DNA of 64,000 nt, taken from positions 1 to 64,000 of the forward strand of contig NZ_JAEULY010000029.1 of assembly GCF_016793595.1 (NCBI RefSeq), written 5' to 3'. This DNA comes from Phreatobacter sp. GTDB taxonomy: Bacteria > Pseudomonadota > Alphaproteobacteria > Rhizobiales > Phreatobacteraceae. Below, piece after piece: positions 52,092-61,051 of this stretch. Position 1 is the stretch's first letter. Every line of letters starts with the position of its first letter. The notes beneath the pieces are model-generated. The model made no database searches and was not told the DNA's origin. It worked only from the letters and a program-made list of their open reading frames with translations. The translations under genes were made by a program, and so were the position numbers.

Positions 52092-52973
52092 ATGCTGAAG
52101 ACCTTGCGCTGCGCCCTCGACTGCCGTGCCTTTCTCGGCGAGGGGCCGACCTGGGATCCGCAAGGCCAGGCGCTGTGGTGGTGCGACATCTACGGCCCCA
52201 CGCTCGAACGCTGGGTGCCGGAGTCCGGCGACCGGCGAAGCTGGACGCTGCCCGAGCCGGTCGGCAGCTTCGCGCTCTGCGAGAGCGGCGACCAGGCGGT
52301 CGTCGCGCTCGCCGACGGGTTCCACGTGCTGAATCTCGGCAGCGGGACCCTCACGCCCATCGTCGACCCCGATCCGGAGCGACCGGGCACGCGCTTCAAC
52401 GACGGGCGTTGCGATCGCCAGGGCCGCTTCCTCGCCGGCACGATGAGCATCGGCCTCAAGCGTTCCAACGCCGCGCTCTATCGCCTCGACGCCGAGCTCG
52501 ACACCACACGGCTGTTCGGCGACGCGACCGTCGCCAATGGCCTCGCCTTCTCGCCCGACGGGGCGACGATGTACTGGGCCGACAGCCCGGCGCAGACGAT
52601 CTGGGCATTCGAGTACGACGCCGCGCGCGGCGTGCCGGGCGAGCGGCGCGTCCTCCGCAGCTTCGGACCGGGCGACGGCTATCCCGACGGCGCCGCGGTC
52701 GATGCCGAGGGCTGCTACTGGACCGCGATGTTCGCCGGCGGCCGGGTGCTGCGCCTTCACCCGCAGACCGGCGAGATCCTGCGCGAGATCGCCATCCCGG
52801 TGCGACGGCCGACGATGCCGGCCTTCGGCGGCGCCGACCTGCGCACGCTCTACGTCACCTCCGCGCGCGAGCACGCCTCGGCGGCGGAACTCGCTCACCA
52901 TCCGCAGTCCGGATCGATCTTCGCGATCGAGGTCGACGTGCCCGGGCTCGTCGAACCGCGCTTCAAGGGCTGA
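52092..52973 (+). CDS. SMP-30/gluconolactonase family sugar lactonase
   Basis: 293 residues, six-bladed beta-propeller. The metal-binding residues are in LGEGPTWD (Glu), RFNDGRCD (Asn) and GYPDGAAVD (Asp). It hydrolyses aldonolactones, the product of the SDR enzyme. With the mutarotase and dehydrogenase it makes a three-step aldose oxidation module. The sugar acid dehydratase that should follow is not in the window. Confidence 0.92.
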   Translation: MLKTLRCALDCRAFLGEGPTWDPQGQALWWCDIYGPTLERWVPESGDRRSWTLPEPVGSFALCESGDQAVVALADGFHVLNLGSGTLTPIVDPDPERPGTRFNDGRCDRQGRFLAGTMSIGLKRSNAALYRLDAELDTTRLFGDATVANGLAFSPDGATMYWADSPAQTIWAFEYDAARGVPGERRVLRSFGPGDGYPDGAAVDAEGCYWTAMFAGGRVLRLHPQTGEILREIAIPVRRPTMPAFGGADLRTLYVTSAREHASAAELAHHPQSGSIFAIEVDVPGLVEPRFKG

Positions 52974-52978
52974 GCCGG

Positions 52979-54571
52979 TCAGCGCGGGGCGCCCGGCGCC
53001 TCGAAGTCGACGGCTGCGGCCCGCAAGGCGGCGTCGGCCGCCAGCTTGAAGCGCAGCACGCGCTGCGTCGGGCCATAGGGCACCGCATCCACGACCGCGA
53101 CGAAGCGCGGCAGCTTCGCCGCCGTCAGCCTGGTCGCGAGGAAGGCGCGCAGCGCGGTCGCGTCGACCCGGCAGCCGGCGCGCGGCACGACGGCGAGCAG
53201 GATGTCGTCCTCGCCGAGCTCGGAGGGGACCGCGACCGCCGCGGCCTCGCCGACATCGGGATGGCCGAGCGCGGCCTGGTCGATCTCGACCGCGGCGATG
53301 TTCTCGCCGCGCCGCCGGATCATGTCCTTGTCGCGCGCGACGAAGGCGTAGGTGCCCGGCGCCACCTCGCGCACCCGGTCGCCGGTGATGAAGAACCCGT
53401 CGTTCAGGCTCGCGGCGGTGCGCTCGGGCTCCTCGAAGTAGCCCTGCATCGCCAGCTCCGTCTTCACGAGCAAAGTGCCCGGCTCGCCGACCGGCACGTC
53501 GCGGCCGGCCTCGTCGACGACGCGGATCCGTCCCAGCGCACGGCCGTCGGGATGGCGGCAGACGCGCCCCATCGTGCCGACCGCCGGCGGCTCGCCGTAG
53601 GGCTGCGCCAGGATGCCGGGAACCTCCGACATGCCGTACCCCTCGGCGATCCAGCGCACGCCGAATTCCTCGCGAAAGACCCGCTGGACGTCGCCCGGCA
53701 TCGGCACGCAGTAGACGCGATCGAGGCGGTGGCCCGGCACGTACTCCCCGCGCGGGCGCAGGCTCAGGATCTTGCCGATCGAGCCGAGCATGTTGACCTG
53801 CGTCGCCGCGCTCTCGCGGGCCAGCGGCCAGAAGCGTGACGCGCTGAACTTGCCTCCGAGCACCAGCGTCGCGCCCGCGGCGAGCGCGCCGCCCAGCGAG
53901 TAGAAAAGCGCGTTCACGTGGAACATGGGCAGGATGCACAGCATCCGGTCGTCGGGCTGCAGCCATTGGCGCTCGACGAAGCCTTCGCCGGCAACCACGA
54001 AGGTGCGCTGCGCCTGCATCACGCCTTTCGGCGTGCCGGTCGTTCCCGACGTGAACAGGACGATGCAGGTCGTCTCCGGCCGCGGTGGCGGCACGGCCGC
54101 ATCGAGGGCCGGCAGTCGATCGAAGCCGCCGAAGTCCCGCCCGATCGCGAGCAGCGTCGGCGTCGTGGCGCCGTCGCCGGCGCAGTCCCGCGCGAGCCCT
54201 TCGAGCTCCGCGGCGTGGATCAGCACCCGCGGCCGCGCGCGCGCCACGATCGGCCGCGCCTCCTCTCGCTTCAGCTCGGCATTGAGCGGCACGAACATCG
54301 CGCCGAGGCGGGCGGCCGCGAAGAAGGCGATCACCGTCTCGGCGACGGTGGGGGCGAGCAGCGCGACGCGGTCTCCGGCGACCACGCCGCGATCGGCGAG
54401 CAGCCGTGCCGCGGCCGCGACGTCGGCGGCGAAGCGGCCGTAGGTCCAGGAGCGCGCGCCGTCGACGAGGAACGGCCGGTCCGGTCCGGCCTTCCGGCGC
54501 GACTCCAGCAGGCCCGGCATGGTCGCGTCGTGGGACGCGTAGCGCGACAGGGTCTCGATGGGTCGCAGCAT
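52979..54571 (-). CDS. AMP-binding acyl-CoA synthetase-like protein
   Basis: 530 residues of the ANL superfamily. The P-loop CIVLFTSGTTGTPKGVMQAQ, the A5 motif EGYGMSEVPGILAQ and the hinge region GDRVREVAPGTYAFVARDKD are intact. The C-terminal A10 motif, normally with Gly-Lys, reads GPTQRVLRFKL, so the catalytic Lys appears replaced by Arg. Adenylation activity may be reduced or altered. The start at 54571 leads directly to the domain. It is the last gene of a run with a dehydrogenase one base upstream. Confidence 0.88.
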   Translation of the reverse strand: MLRPIETLSRYASHDATMPGLLESRRKAGPDRPFLVDGARSWTYGRFAADVAAAARLLADRGVVAGDRVALLAPTVAETVIAFFAAARLGAMFVPLNAELKREEARPIVARARPRVLIHAAELEGLARDCAGDGATTPTLLAIGRDFGGFDRLPALDAAVPPPRPETTCIVLFTSGTTGTPKGVMQAQRTFVVAGEGFVERQWLQPDDRMLCILPMFHVNALFYSLGGALAAGATLVLGGKFSASRFWPLARESAATQVNMLGSIGKILSLRPRGEYVPGHRLDRVYCVPMPGDVQRVFREEFGVRWIAEGYGMSEVPGILAQPYGEPPAVGTMGRVCRHPDGRALGRIRVVDEAGRDVPVGEPGTLLVKTELAMQGYFEEPERTAASLNDGFFITGDRVREVAPGTYAFVARDKDMIRRRGENIAAVEIDQAALGHPDVGEAAAVAVPSELGEDDILLAVVPRAGCRVDATALRAFLATRLTAAKLPRFVAVVDAVPYGPTQRVLRFKLAADAALRAAAVDFEAPGAPR

Positions 54572-54572
54572 C

Positions 54573-55445
54573 TCAGGTCCGTGCCGTCGCCTTGAAGCCG
54601 AGCAGGCGGATGATCTCGGTGTGGTTGGCGCCGGCGCCCAGCGCGCCCGCCGCCTCGGCCCAGCGGCGCGCCGTCTCCGCCGCGAGGCCGCCGCGCGTGG
54701 CGGTCCGATCGGCGAGGCCGGCGGCGATCGCGACGTCCTTTGCCATCAGCCGCAGCGCGAAGCCGTCGTCGTGCGTGCCGGACAGCACGAAGGGCTTCAG
54801 CTTGTTCTCGGTGGTGTTGTTGCGTCCCGTCGACGCGTTGAGGATGTCGACCAACCGCTCCGGCTCGATCCCGAAGCGCTGGGCGATGGTCAGCGCCTCG
54901 CCCGCAGCAAGCAGCCCCGCCGCGGAGACGAAGTTGTTGAGCGCCTTGACCGCCTGGCCCGCGCCGAGCCCGCCGCAGCGGAAGATGCGCGCGCCCATCG
55001 CCGCCAGGACCGGCTCGCATCGTGCGACGATCTCGTCGTCGCCGCCGACCATGATGGTGAGCGACTTCGCCCTGGCGCCCTTCACGCCGCCCGACACGGG
55101 CGCATCGATCATCGCGACCCCGTGCCGCGCCAGCGCGCGCCCGATCTCGATCGTCGCCGCCGGCTCGCCCGAGGTCATGTCGATCGCGACCGTGCCGCGG
55201 CGCCATGGCAGGCCGGGCGCGAGAAGCGCGGCACGAACGTCGGCGCTGGCCGGCAGGATCGTGATCGTCAGCTCCGCGTCCTCGGTCGCCTCGGCCACCC
55301 CGCGTGCGGCGGTGCCGCCGGCCGCGACGAAGGCCGCGACCGCCTCGGCGCGCAGATCGAAACCGCGCACGGCATGGCCGGCGGCGACGAGATGGCCCGC
55401 CATGGGCAGCCCCATGTTGCCCAGGCCGATGAAGCCGATGCGCAT
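54573..55445 (-). CDS. 3-hydroxyisobutyrate dehydrogenase family NAD(P)-dependent oxidoreductase
   Basis: 290 residues. N-terminal MRIGFIGLGNMGLPMAGHL is the NAD(P) motif. MIDAPVSGGVKGARA is the substrate-binding part, and the catalytic Lys is in GQAVKALNNFVSAAGLLAAG. It belongs to the beta-hydroxyacid dehydrogenases. The substrate is unknown; coupling with an acyl-CoA synthetase-like gene suggests a hydroxy-acid catabolic step. The ATG at 55445 gives the family start. Confidence 0.92.
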   Translation of the reverse strand: MRIGFIGLGNMGLPMAGHLVAAGHAVRGFDLRAEAVAAFVAAGGTAARGVAEATEDAELTITILPASADVRAALLAPGLPWRRGTVAIDMTSGEPAATIEIGRALARHGVAMIDAPVSGGVKGARAKSLTIMVGGDDEIVARCEPVLAAMGARIFRCGGLGAGQAVKALNNFVSAAGLLAAGEALTIAQRFGIEPERLVDILNASTGRNNTTENKLKPFVLSGTHDDGFALRLMAKDVAIAAGLADRTATRGGLAAETARRWAEAAGALGAGANHTEIIRLLGFKATART

Positions 55446-55456
55446 GGCGGCGACGG

Positions 55457-55852
55457 TCAGGCCTTGGCCGCGGGCAGCTTGCCGAGCTCGGTCAGCACCT
55501 CGCGTGCCGAGCGGAACGCGTCGATCGCCGCCGGGACGCCGCAGTAGATCGCGGTCTGCAGCAGCACCTCGCGGATCTCCTCGACCGTGCAGCCGTTGTT
55601 GACGGCGCCGCGCAGGTGGAGCTTCAGCTCGTGCGGCCGGTTCAGCGCCGTCAGCATCGCCAGATTGATCAGGCTGCGCGTGCGCGGCGGCAGCTCGGGC
55701 CGCGTCCACACCTCGCCCCAGCAATAGCTCGTGACGAGCTCCTGCAGCGGCAGGTTGAAGGCGTCGGCCGAGGCGATGGACTTGTTCACGTAGTCCTCGC
55801 CGAGCACGGCCTTTCGCATCCGCAGGCCCTTGTCGAAGGTCTCGCTCGTCAT
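55457..55852 (-). CDS. carboxymuconolactone decarboxylase family protein
   Basis: 131 residues, close in size and sequence to 4-carboxymuconolactone decarboxylase (PcaC). It has KAVLGEDYVNKS, the segment TSYCWGEVWTRPELPPRTRS, LINLAMLTALNRPHELKLHL and EIREVLLQTAIYCGVPAAID. PcaC acts in the protocatechuate branch of aromatic breakdown. No other pca genes are seen here, so a related decarboxylase or AhpD-like role is possible. Confidence 0.87.
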   Translation of the reverse strand: MTSETFDKGLRMRKAVLGEDYVNKSIASADAFNLPLQELVTSYCWGEVWTRPELPPRTRSLINLAMLTALNRPHELKLHLRGAVNNGCTVEEIREVLLQTAIYCGVPAAIDAFRSAREVLTELGKLPAAKA

Positions 55853-55911
55853 GGCGTCGGCTCCGGAATCATGGTCTGACGGCCAAGCCAGACACGATGC
55901 CGGCATGCCGA

Positions 55912-57477
55912 TCAAGTGCGGCGCGCGGCCGGCCGGGGGCGCTCCATGATCACGATCAGGGCGATCATCGCCCCGACGAGCAGGCTGAGGAGCAGGAAGA
56001 TGTCGGCGAAGCTCATCACCAGCGCCTCGCGGCGGACGAGTTCGCCCAGGCGCTTGAGAGCGATCGAGTTCCCGTCCACCCCCTGGTCTCCGAAGCGCGC
56101 CGCCATCCCGGCAAGCGTCTCGACCGCGACCCCGCGCCCCCAGCCCACCTGCTCGCGCAGGCGCACGAGATGCAGGTCGAGGCGCTGGTTGAGGACCGTG
56201 TTGATCAGCGCGAGGCCGAGCGCGCCGCCGAGATTGCGCATCAGGTTGTAGAGGCCGGCGGCGTTCTTGAGCCGGTCGACCGGCAGCGTGCCCAGCGCCA
56301 GGTTGTTGATCGGGATCATGCAGAACATCAGCGAGCAGCCGCGCAGGATCTGCGGCACGAGCAGCTCCCGGAAGTCCCAGTCCTTCGTGATGTCGGTCAG
56401 CAGGAAGGTGCTTGCCGAGAAGAGCGAGAATCCGAAGAGCAGCATGGCGCGCGGGTCCATGCGCGCGACCAGTCGGCTGGCGATCGGCGCGGTCAGGAAC
56501 ATGAACGCGCCGGTCACGAACATCGTCTCGCCGATCTGCAGCGGCGTGAAGCCGCGGATGCGGGCGAGATAGAGCGGATAGAGGTAGGTGAGCCCGAACA
56601 GGCCGGCGCCCATCACCACCGAGTAGAGGGAGCCGAGCGCGAAGTTCCGGTTGGCGAAGGCGCGCAGGTCGACGATCGGCACCTCGGCGCGGAAGGCGCG
56701 CCAGAAGAAGAGCAGTCCGGTGGCGGCGCTCGCCGCGGCGACCGAGCACAGCGTGTCGTCGGCGAACCAGTCCTTCGACGGCCCCTCCTCGAGCACGTAC
56801 TCCATCGTTCCCAGGAAGCCGGCCATGGCGAACAGCCCGGACCAGTCGGTCTTGCGGAACAGCCCCCAGTTCGGCTGGTCGTAGTCGATCAGCGTCCAGG
56901 CCGCGATGGTCACGCCGATGCCCGGCACGAGATTGACGTAGAACAGCCAGTGCCAGGAGAACGCGTCGGTGAGCAGGCCGCCGACGGTCGGGCCGATCGT
57001 CGGCGCGAGCGGCACCACCAGGCCCATCATCGGCATCACGATGTGCCGCTTCGACAGCGGGAACATCGCGAAGGATGCCGCGAAGGTGGTCGGGATCATG
57101 CCGCCGCCGATGAAGCCCTGCAGCGCGCGGAAGACGACCATCTCCTCGATCGACGTCGCCATGCCGCAGAGCACGCTCGCGGCGGTGAAGCCGGCCGCCG
57201 AGATCGTGAACAGGATCCGCGTCGACAGGATCCGCGCCAGGAACCCCGACAGCGGGATCATGATCACCTCGGCGATGAGGTAGCTGGTCTGCACGTAGGC
57301 GATCTCGTCGCTGCTTGCCGACAGCCCGGCCTGGATCTCGACCAGCGAGGCGGAGACGATCTGGATGTCCAGGATCGCCATGAACATCCCGAAGATCATC
57401 GCCAGGAAGGCGACGAGCCGGCGCGGATCGACGCGGTCCTCGGTGGACGCGCCGCCGGCCGCGCGCGCCGGGCTCAT
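55912..57477 (-). CDS. DHA2 family MFS multidrug efflux transporter (EmrB-like)
   Basis: 521 residues with about 14 transmembrane segments. Motifs include FGMFMAILDIQIVSASLVEI, VQTSYLIAEVIMIPLSGFLA and VFRALQGFIGGGMIPTTFA, plus PTIGPTVGGLLTDAFSWHW. It exports drugs or hydrophobic acids by proton antiport. Its ATG at 57477 overlaps the stop of the upstream HlyD-family gene, its partner. Confidence 0.93.
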   Translation of the reverse strand: MSPARAAGGASTEDRVDPRRLVAFLAMIFGMFMAILDIQIVSASLVEIQAGLSASSDEIAYVQTSYLIAEVIMIPLSGFLARILSTRILFTISAAGFTAASVLCGMATSIEEMVVFRALQGFIGGGMIPTTFAASFAMFPLSKRHIVMPMMGLVVPLAPTIGPTVGGLLTDAFSWHWLFYVNLVPGIGVTIAAWTLIDYDQPNWGLFRKTDWSGLFAMAGFLGTMEYVLEEGPSKDWFADDTLCSVAAASAATGLLFFWRAFRAEVPIVDLRAFANRNFALGSLYSVVMGAGLFGLTYLYPLYLARIRGFTPLQIGETMFVTGAFMFLTAPIASRLVARMDPRAMLLFGFSLFSASTFLLTDITKDWDFRELLVPQILRGCSLMFCMIPINNLALGTLPVDRLKNAAGLYNLMRNLGGALGLALINTVLNQRLDLHLVRLREQVGWGRGVAVETLAGMAARFGDQGVDGNSIALKRLGELVRREALVMSFADIFLLLSLLVGAMIALIVIMERPRPAARRT

Positions 57478-58685
57478 CGCGCCGGGGACGCGGCCAGGGC
57501 GCCCTCCGCCGCGCGGGTCTCGACGCGCACGACGACCGACAGGCCGGGGCGCAGCAGTCCCGTCGCGACCGCCTCGGGCGCGACGGCGATGCGCACGGGC
57601 ACGCGCTGCACGATCTTGGTGAAGTTGCCGGTCGCGTTCTCGGGCGGCAGGAGGCTGAACACCGCACCGGAGGCGGGCGAGAAGCTCTCGACCCGGCCCT
57701 CGATCGGCCGGTCGGGCAGCGCATCGACCGCGAGGCGCACGCGCTGGCCGACCTGCAGCCGCGCGAGCTGCGTCTCCTTGAAGTTCGCCTCGACCCAGAT
57801 GCGGTCCAGCGGCACGAGCGCCGCGAGGCGCGCACCCGGCTGCACGAAGTCGCCCGCCTGCACCGCCTTGTTGCCGATCACGCCGTCGAAGGGCGCCTTG
57901 ACGAGCGTGAAGCCGAGATCGCGTTCGGCGCGCGCCAGCGTGGTCTCGAGCTCGGCGACCAGCTTGCGACCCTCCTCGCGCTGCGCGACCGCGACCTCGA
58001 CATTGGCCTGGGCGGCGACCAGCGCCGCCTCGGCCCAGGCGACGGCGGCGATCGCGCGCTCGCGCTCGGCGCGCGCCTGGTCGAGGCGGCTGCGACTGGC
58101 GAAGTCGCTCGCCGCGAGCGCGCTGAAGCGCTGGAAGTCTGACTGCGCGCGCGATGCCTCGGCCCGGGCGCCCGCGATCTGCGTCGCGGCCTGCGCCGCG
58201 CCGGCCTGCGCGGCCTCGACCTGCCGGCCGAGCCGCAGCTGCGCCGCGCGCTGGGTCTCGACCCGGTTGCGCGCCGCCTCGACGGCCAGGCGAAAGTCGC
58301 CGTCGTCGAGCCGCGCGATGACGTCGCCGGCGCGGACCCGGTCGCCGTTGCGCACGTCCATCGCCGCCACATAGCCGCTGATCTTGGTGGCGACCGTCGT
58401 GACCTCGGCACGGACATAGGCGTCGTCCGTGACGACCAGGAAGCGGCCGTCGACCCACCAGTCCCAGCCCCAGCGTCCGGCAACGGCCAGGGCGAGCAGC
58501 ACGACGGCCGCGAGCACGAACCGCGCGAATCCGCGCTTACGCGGCGGGGCCGGTGCCGGGCCCGCGGCGGGGGCGAGCGGCGTGTCGCGCGTCACCGGCG
58601 GCACCACGGCCGGCGGCGCCGCAGGTGACGGCGGAGCTGTCGGGGCCGAGATCGCCGGCGCGTCGTCGGGTCGGGGGCGCTTCAC
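57474..58685 (-). CDS. HlyD-family membrane fusion protein (EmrA-like)
   Basis: 403 residues. A Pro/Ala-rich cytoplasmic lead (1-48) precedes one transmembrane helix (RFVLAAVVLLALAVAGRWGW). The periplasmic part has VTTVATKISGYVAAMDVRNG, a long Ala-rich coiled-coil hairpin (about 125-230) and KAPFDGVIGNKAVQAGDFVQ. It links the EmrB-like pump to an outer membrane channel encoded elsewhere. The start is GTG at 58685. Confidence 0.92.
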   Translation of the reverse strand: MKRPRPDDAPAISAPTAPPSPAAPPAVVPPVTRDTPLAPAAGPAPAPPRKRGFARFVLAAVVLLALAVAGRWGWDWWVDGRFLVVTDDAYVRAEVTTVATKISGYVAAMDVRNGDRVRAGDVIARLDDGDFRLAVEAARNRVETQRAAQLRLGRQVEAAQAGAAQAATQIAGARAEASRAQSDFQRFSALAASDFASRSRLDQARAERERAIAAVAWAEAALVAAQANVEVAVAQREEGRKLVAELETTLARAERDLGFTLVKAPFDGVIGNKAVQAGDFVQPGARLAALVPLDRIWVEANFKETQLARLQVGQRVRLAVDALPDRPIEGRVESFSPASGAVFSLLPPENATGNFTKIVQRVPVRIAVAPEAVATGLLRPGLSVVVRVETRAAEGALAASPAR

Positions 58686-58747
58686 GCCGGCAGACTAGCG
58701 CAACGCCCCGCGCGGCACCGCTCCGGCCGTCGGAAGCCTGCCTTGCG

Positions 58748-60181
58748 TCAGGCGGCGAGCTTGGCGAGATCGGGCAGCGGCCGGCGCAAGGCCGGGTCGC
58801 TCGCCATCGCCTGCTCGAGCGCGAGGGCGATGGACAGCACCTTGGCGTCCCCGCCATACGGGCCGACGATCTGCAGATGCATCGGGGTCCCCGTCGGCTC
58901 GAGGCCGCAGGGGATGGTGATCGCGGGATGGCCGGTGAGCGTCACGCCGTAGGCCATCGACAGCCAGTGGAAATACGTGCGCATCCTCACGCCGTCGACC
59001 TCCTCGGCGTAGAGCTGCTCGATCGGGAACGGCGGGATCGTGACCGCGGGGCAGATCAGCACGTCGTGGGCGCGGAAATACTCCTGGAATCCCCGGAAGA
59101 TCCGCGTCTGGCGGGCGTGCGCCTTGGCGACATCGACCGCGGAATAGCCGAGCCCCTGCTCGACATTGGCCACGATGTTCGGCCCGAGCAGATGCCGGCG
59201 CGTGCGGTAGTTCTCGAGCTGGCTCGCCAGGAAGTTCTGGGCGCGGATGACCTCGAACGTCTCGTCGGCCTCGGCCATGTCCGGATCGGCCCAGGCGCAT
59301 TCCCTGAACCAGCCGCCGATGCGCTTGACGCGATCCGCGAAGGCGGCACGGATGCGCGCGTCGACGATCGCGAAGCCGAGATCGGTCGAGACCGCGAGGC
59401 GCAGGCTGCCGAGGTCAGCAGGCGCCGGCGGTCGCAGCAACGCCGGATCGATCCCGTGGAAATGCGGGTCGGCGCCGTCGGAGCGGACCTGGGCCGCCAG
59501 CAGCAGCGCCGCATCGGCGACGTTGCGCCCCATCGGTCCCTGGACCGAGATGTTGGTCCAGCCGAGCGGCCGCCGCTCCGTCGGCACCACGCCGGGCGAG
59601 ACCCGGAAGCCGACGATGCCGCAGAAAGCGGCGGGCGTGCGCAGCGAGCCGCCGGTGTCCGAACCGGTGCAGATCGGCAGCATCGAGGCCGCGAGCGCCA
59701 CGGCCGAGCCGCCCGACGAGCCGCCGCAGATCCGCGCGGTGTCGAAGGGATTTCGCGTCGGGCCGTAGACCGGGTTGTTGGTGTTGGCGCCGGCGCCGAA
59801 CTCCGGAACATTGGTCTTGCCGACGACGATCGCGCCCGCGGCACGGCAGGCCGCGACCATGCGCTCGTCCTTGGCCGGGACGTGGTCCTTGTAGATCGGC
59901 GAGCCCCAGGTCGTGCGCAGCCCCTCGGTCTCGTTCAGGTCCTTCACGCCGAGCGGCAACCCCTCCAGGAGGCCCAGCGCCTCGCCGCGCCGGACCTTCG
60001 CCTCCGCCGCCGCGGCCTCGGCCCGCGCGCGATCCCAGCAGGTCGCCGTCACCGCGTTGAGCCGGGGATTGACCCTGGCGATCCGCGCCTCGCAGGACGC
60101 GAGCAGCTCGACCGGCGAGATCTGCTTGGCGCCGATGAGCCGCCGCAGCTCGACGGCGGTCAGGTCGCAGAGTTCCGTCAT
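58748..60181 (-). CDS. amidase signature family hydrolase
   Basis: 477 residues. The Ser-cisSer-Lys triad is visible: Lys80 (PLGVKDLNET), Ser155 (CGGSSGGSAVAL) and Ser179 (GSDTGGSLRTPAAFCG). It hydrolyses a carboxamide to acid and ammonia, probably in the cytoplasm as there is no signal peptide. It follows the amidohydrolase by 3 bp at the end of a TctCBA transport operon, so the imported substrate may carry an amide. Confidence 0.92.
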   Translation of the reverse strand: MTELCDLTAVELRRLIGAKQISPVELLASCEARIARVNPRLNAVTATCWDRARAEAAAAEAKVRRGEALGLLEGLPLGVKDLNETEGLRTTWGSPIYKDHVPAKDERMVAACRAAGAIVVGKTNVPEFGAGANTNNPVYGPTRNPFDTARICGGSSGGSAVALAASMLPICTGSDTGGSLRTPAAFCGIVGFRVSPGVVPTERRPLGWTNISVQGPMGRNVADAALLLAAQVRSDGADPHFHGIDPALLRPPAPADLGSLRLAVSTDLGFAIVDARIRAAFADRVKRIGGWFRECAWADPDMAEADETFEVIRAQNFLASQLENYRTRRHLLGPNIVANVEQGLGYSAVDVAKAHARQTRIFRGFQEYFRAHDVLICPAVTIPPFPIEQLYAEEVDGVRMRTYFHWLSMAYGVTLTGHPAITIPCGLEPTGTPMHLQIVGPYGGDAKVLSIALALEQAMASDPALRRPLPDLAKLAA

Positions 60182-60184
60182 GGT

Positions 60185-61051
60185 TCAGAGTCCCTTCGAC
60201 TTCGGGTCGTGCCACCAGTGCGCGAACGGGTTGGAATGGAGGATGCGCTCGATCGTCTCGTTCGACACCGGCGGAAGACCCGAATGGCCGATGACCCGGT
60301 TGACGTCGCGCAGGCCCTGGATCGATTCCTCGACCTCCGAGAACGGGAAGTCGGTACCCCAGAAGATCTTGTCGCGATGCGCGATCGTGTACTCCTCGGC
60401 GGTCTTGAGGATGTTCCAGAACTGCCACGGCCGGTAGAACAGCGCCGAGACCTCGCAGTACACGTTGGGCTGCTTGCGCGCGACGATGATGCATTCCTCG
60501 AACCAGGGATGGCCCATGTGCGCCATCACCATCTTCAGGTCCGGGTGCCTTCGGGCGACGTCGTCGACGTAGATCGCGCGGCCGTATTCCGCGACCGAGT
60601 TCGCCGCGAAGGTCGTGCCCATGTGCATCGTCAGCGGCAGGTCGTGCTTCACCAGGTAGCGGTAGATCGGCTCCATGCGCGGGTCGTTGAGCGACACGCC
60701 GTTGTAGATCGGCCCGAACTTCACGCCCTTGAGCCCGAGGTCCTCGATCGCGTGGACGAGCAGGTCCATGCAGTCCGGCATGCGCGGATCGATGCAGGCG
60801 AAGCCGACGAACTTGTCGGGATGCTTCGCCACGGCCGCAGCCGTGACCTCGTCGTCGCCGTCGATGCCGGCGGCGTCCCTGTAGCGCAGCGAGAAGATGA
60901 TCGCCTTGTCGACCTTGGCCATCGCCCGGTGCAGCGTCTCGGCGTCGGCCTTGATGCCGACCGAGCCGGGGCGCGCGAAGCGCGTCTGCTCGCGGAACAT
61001 CTCCGTGCAGTGGCGGTCTTCCCAGATGTTGACGTGGCAATCGACGATCAT
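60185..61051 (-). CDS. amidohydrolase family protein (amidohydrolase 2)
   Basis: 288 residues, TIM barrel. The N-terminal MIVDCHVNIW corresponds to the DxHxH metal motif but has Asn in place of the second His. Later metal or catalytic residues lie in PLTMHMGTTF, MVMAHMGHPWFEE and FWGTDFPFSE. It belongs to the decarboxylase/lactonase branch of amidohydrolases. The ATG at 61051 overlaps the tctA stop by 4 bp. Confidence 0.88.
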   Translation of the reverse strand: MIVDCHVNIWEDRHCTEMFREQTRFARPGSVGIKADAETLHRAMAKVDKAIIFSLRYRDAAGIDGDDEVTAAAVAKHPDKFVGFACIDPRMPDCMDLLVHAIEDLGLKGVKFGPIYNGVSLNDPRMEPIYRYLVKHDLPLTMHMGTTFAANSVAEYGRAIYVDDVARRHPDLKMVMAHMGHPWFEECIIVARKQPNVYCEVSALFYRPWQFWNILKTAEEYTIAHRDKIFWGTDFPFSEVEESIQGLRDVNRVIGHSGLPPVSNETIERILHSNPFAHWWHDPKSKGL

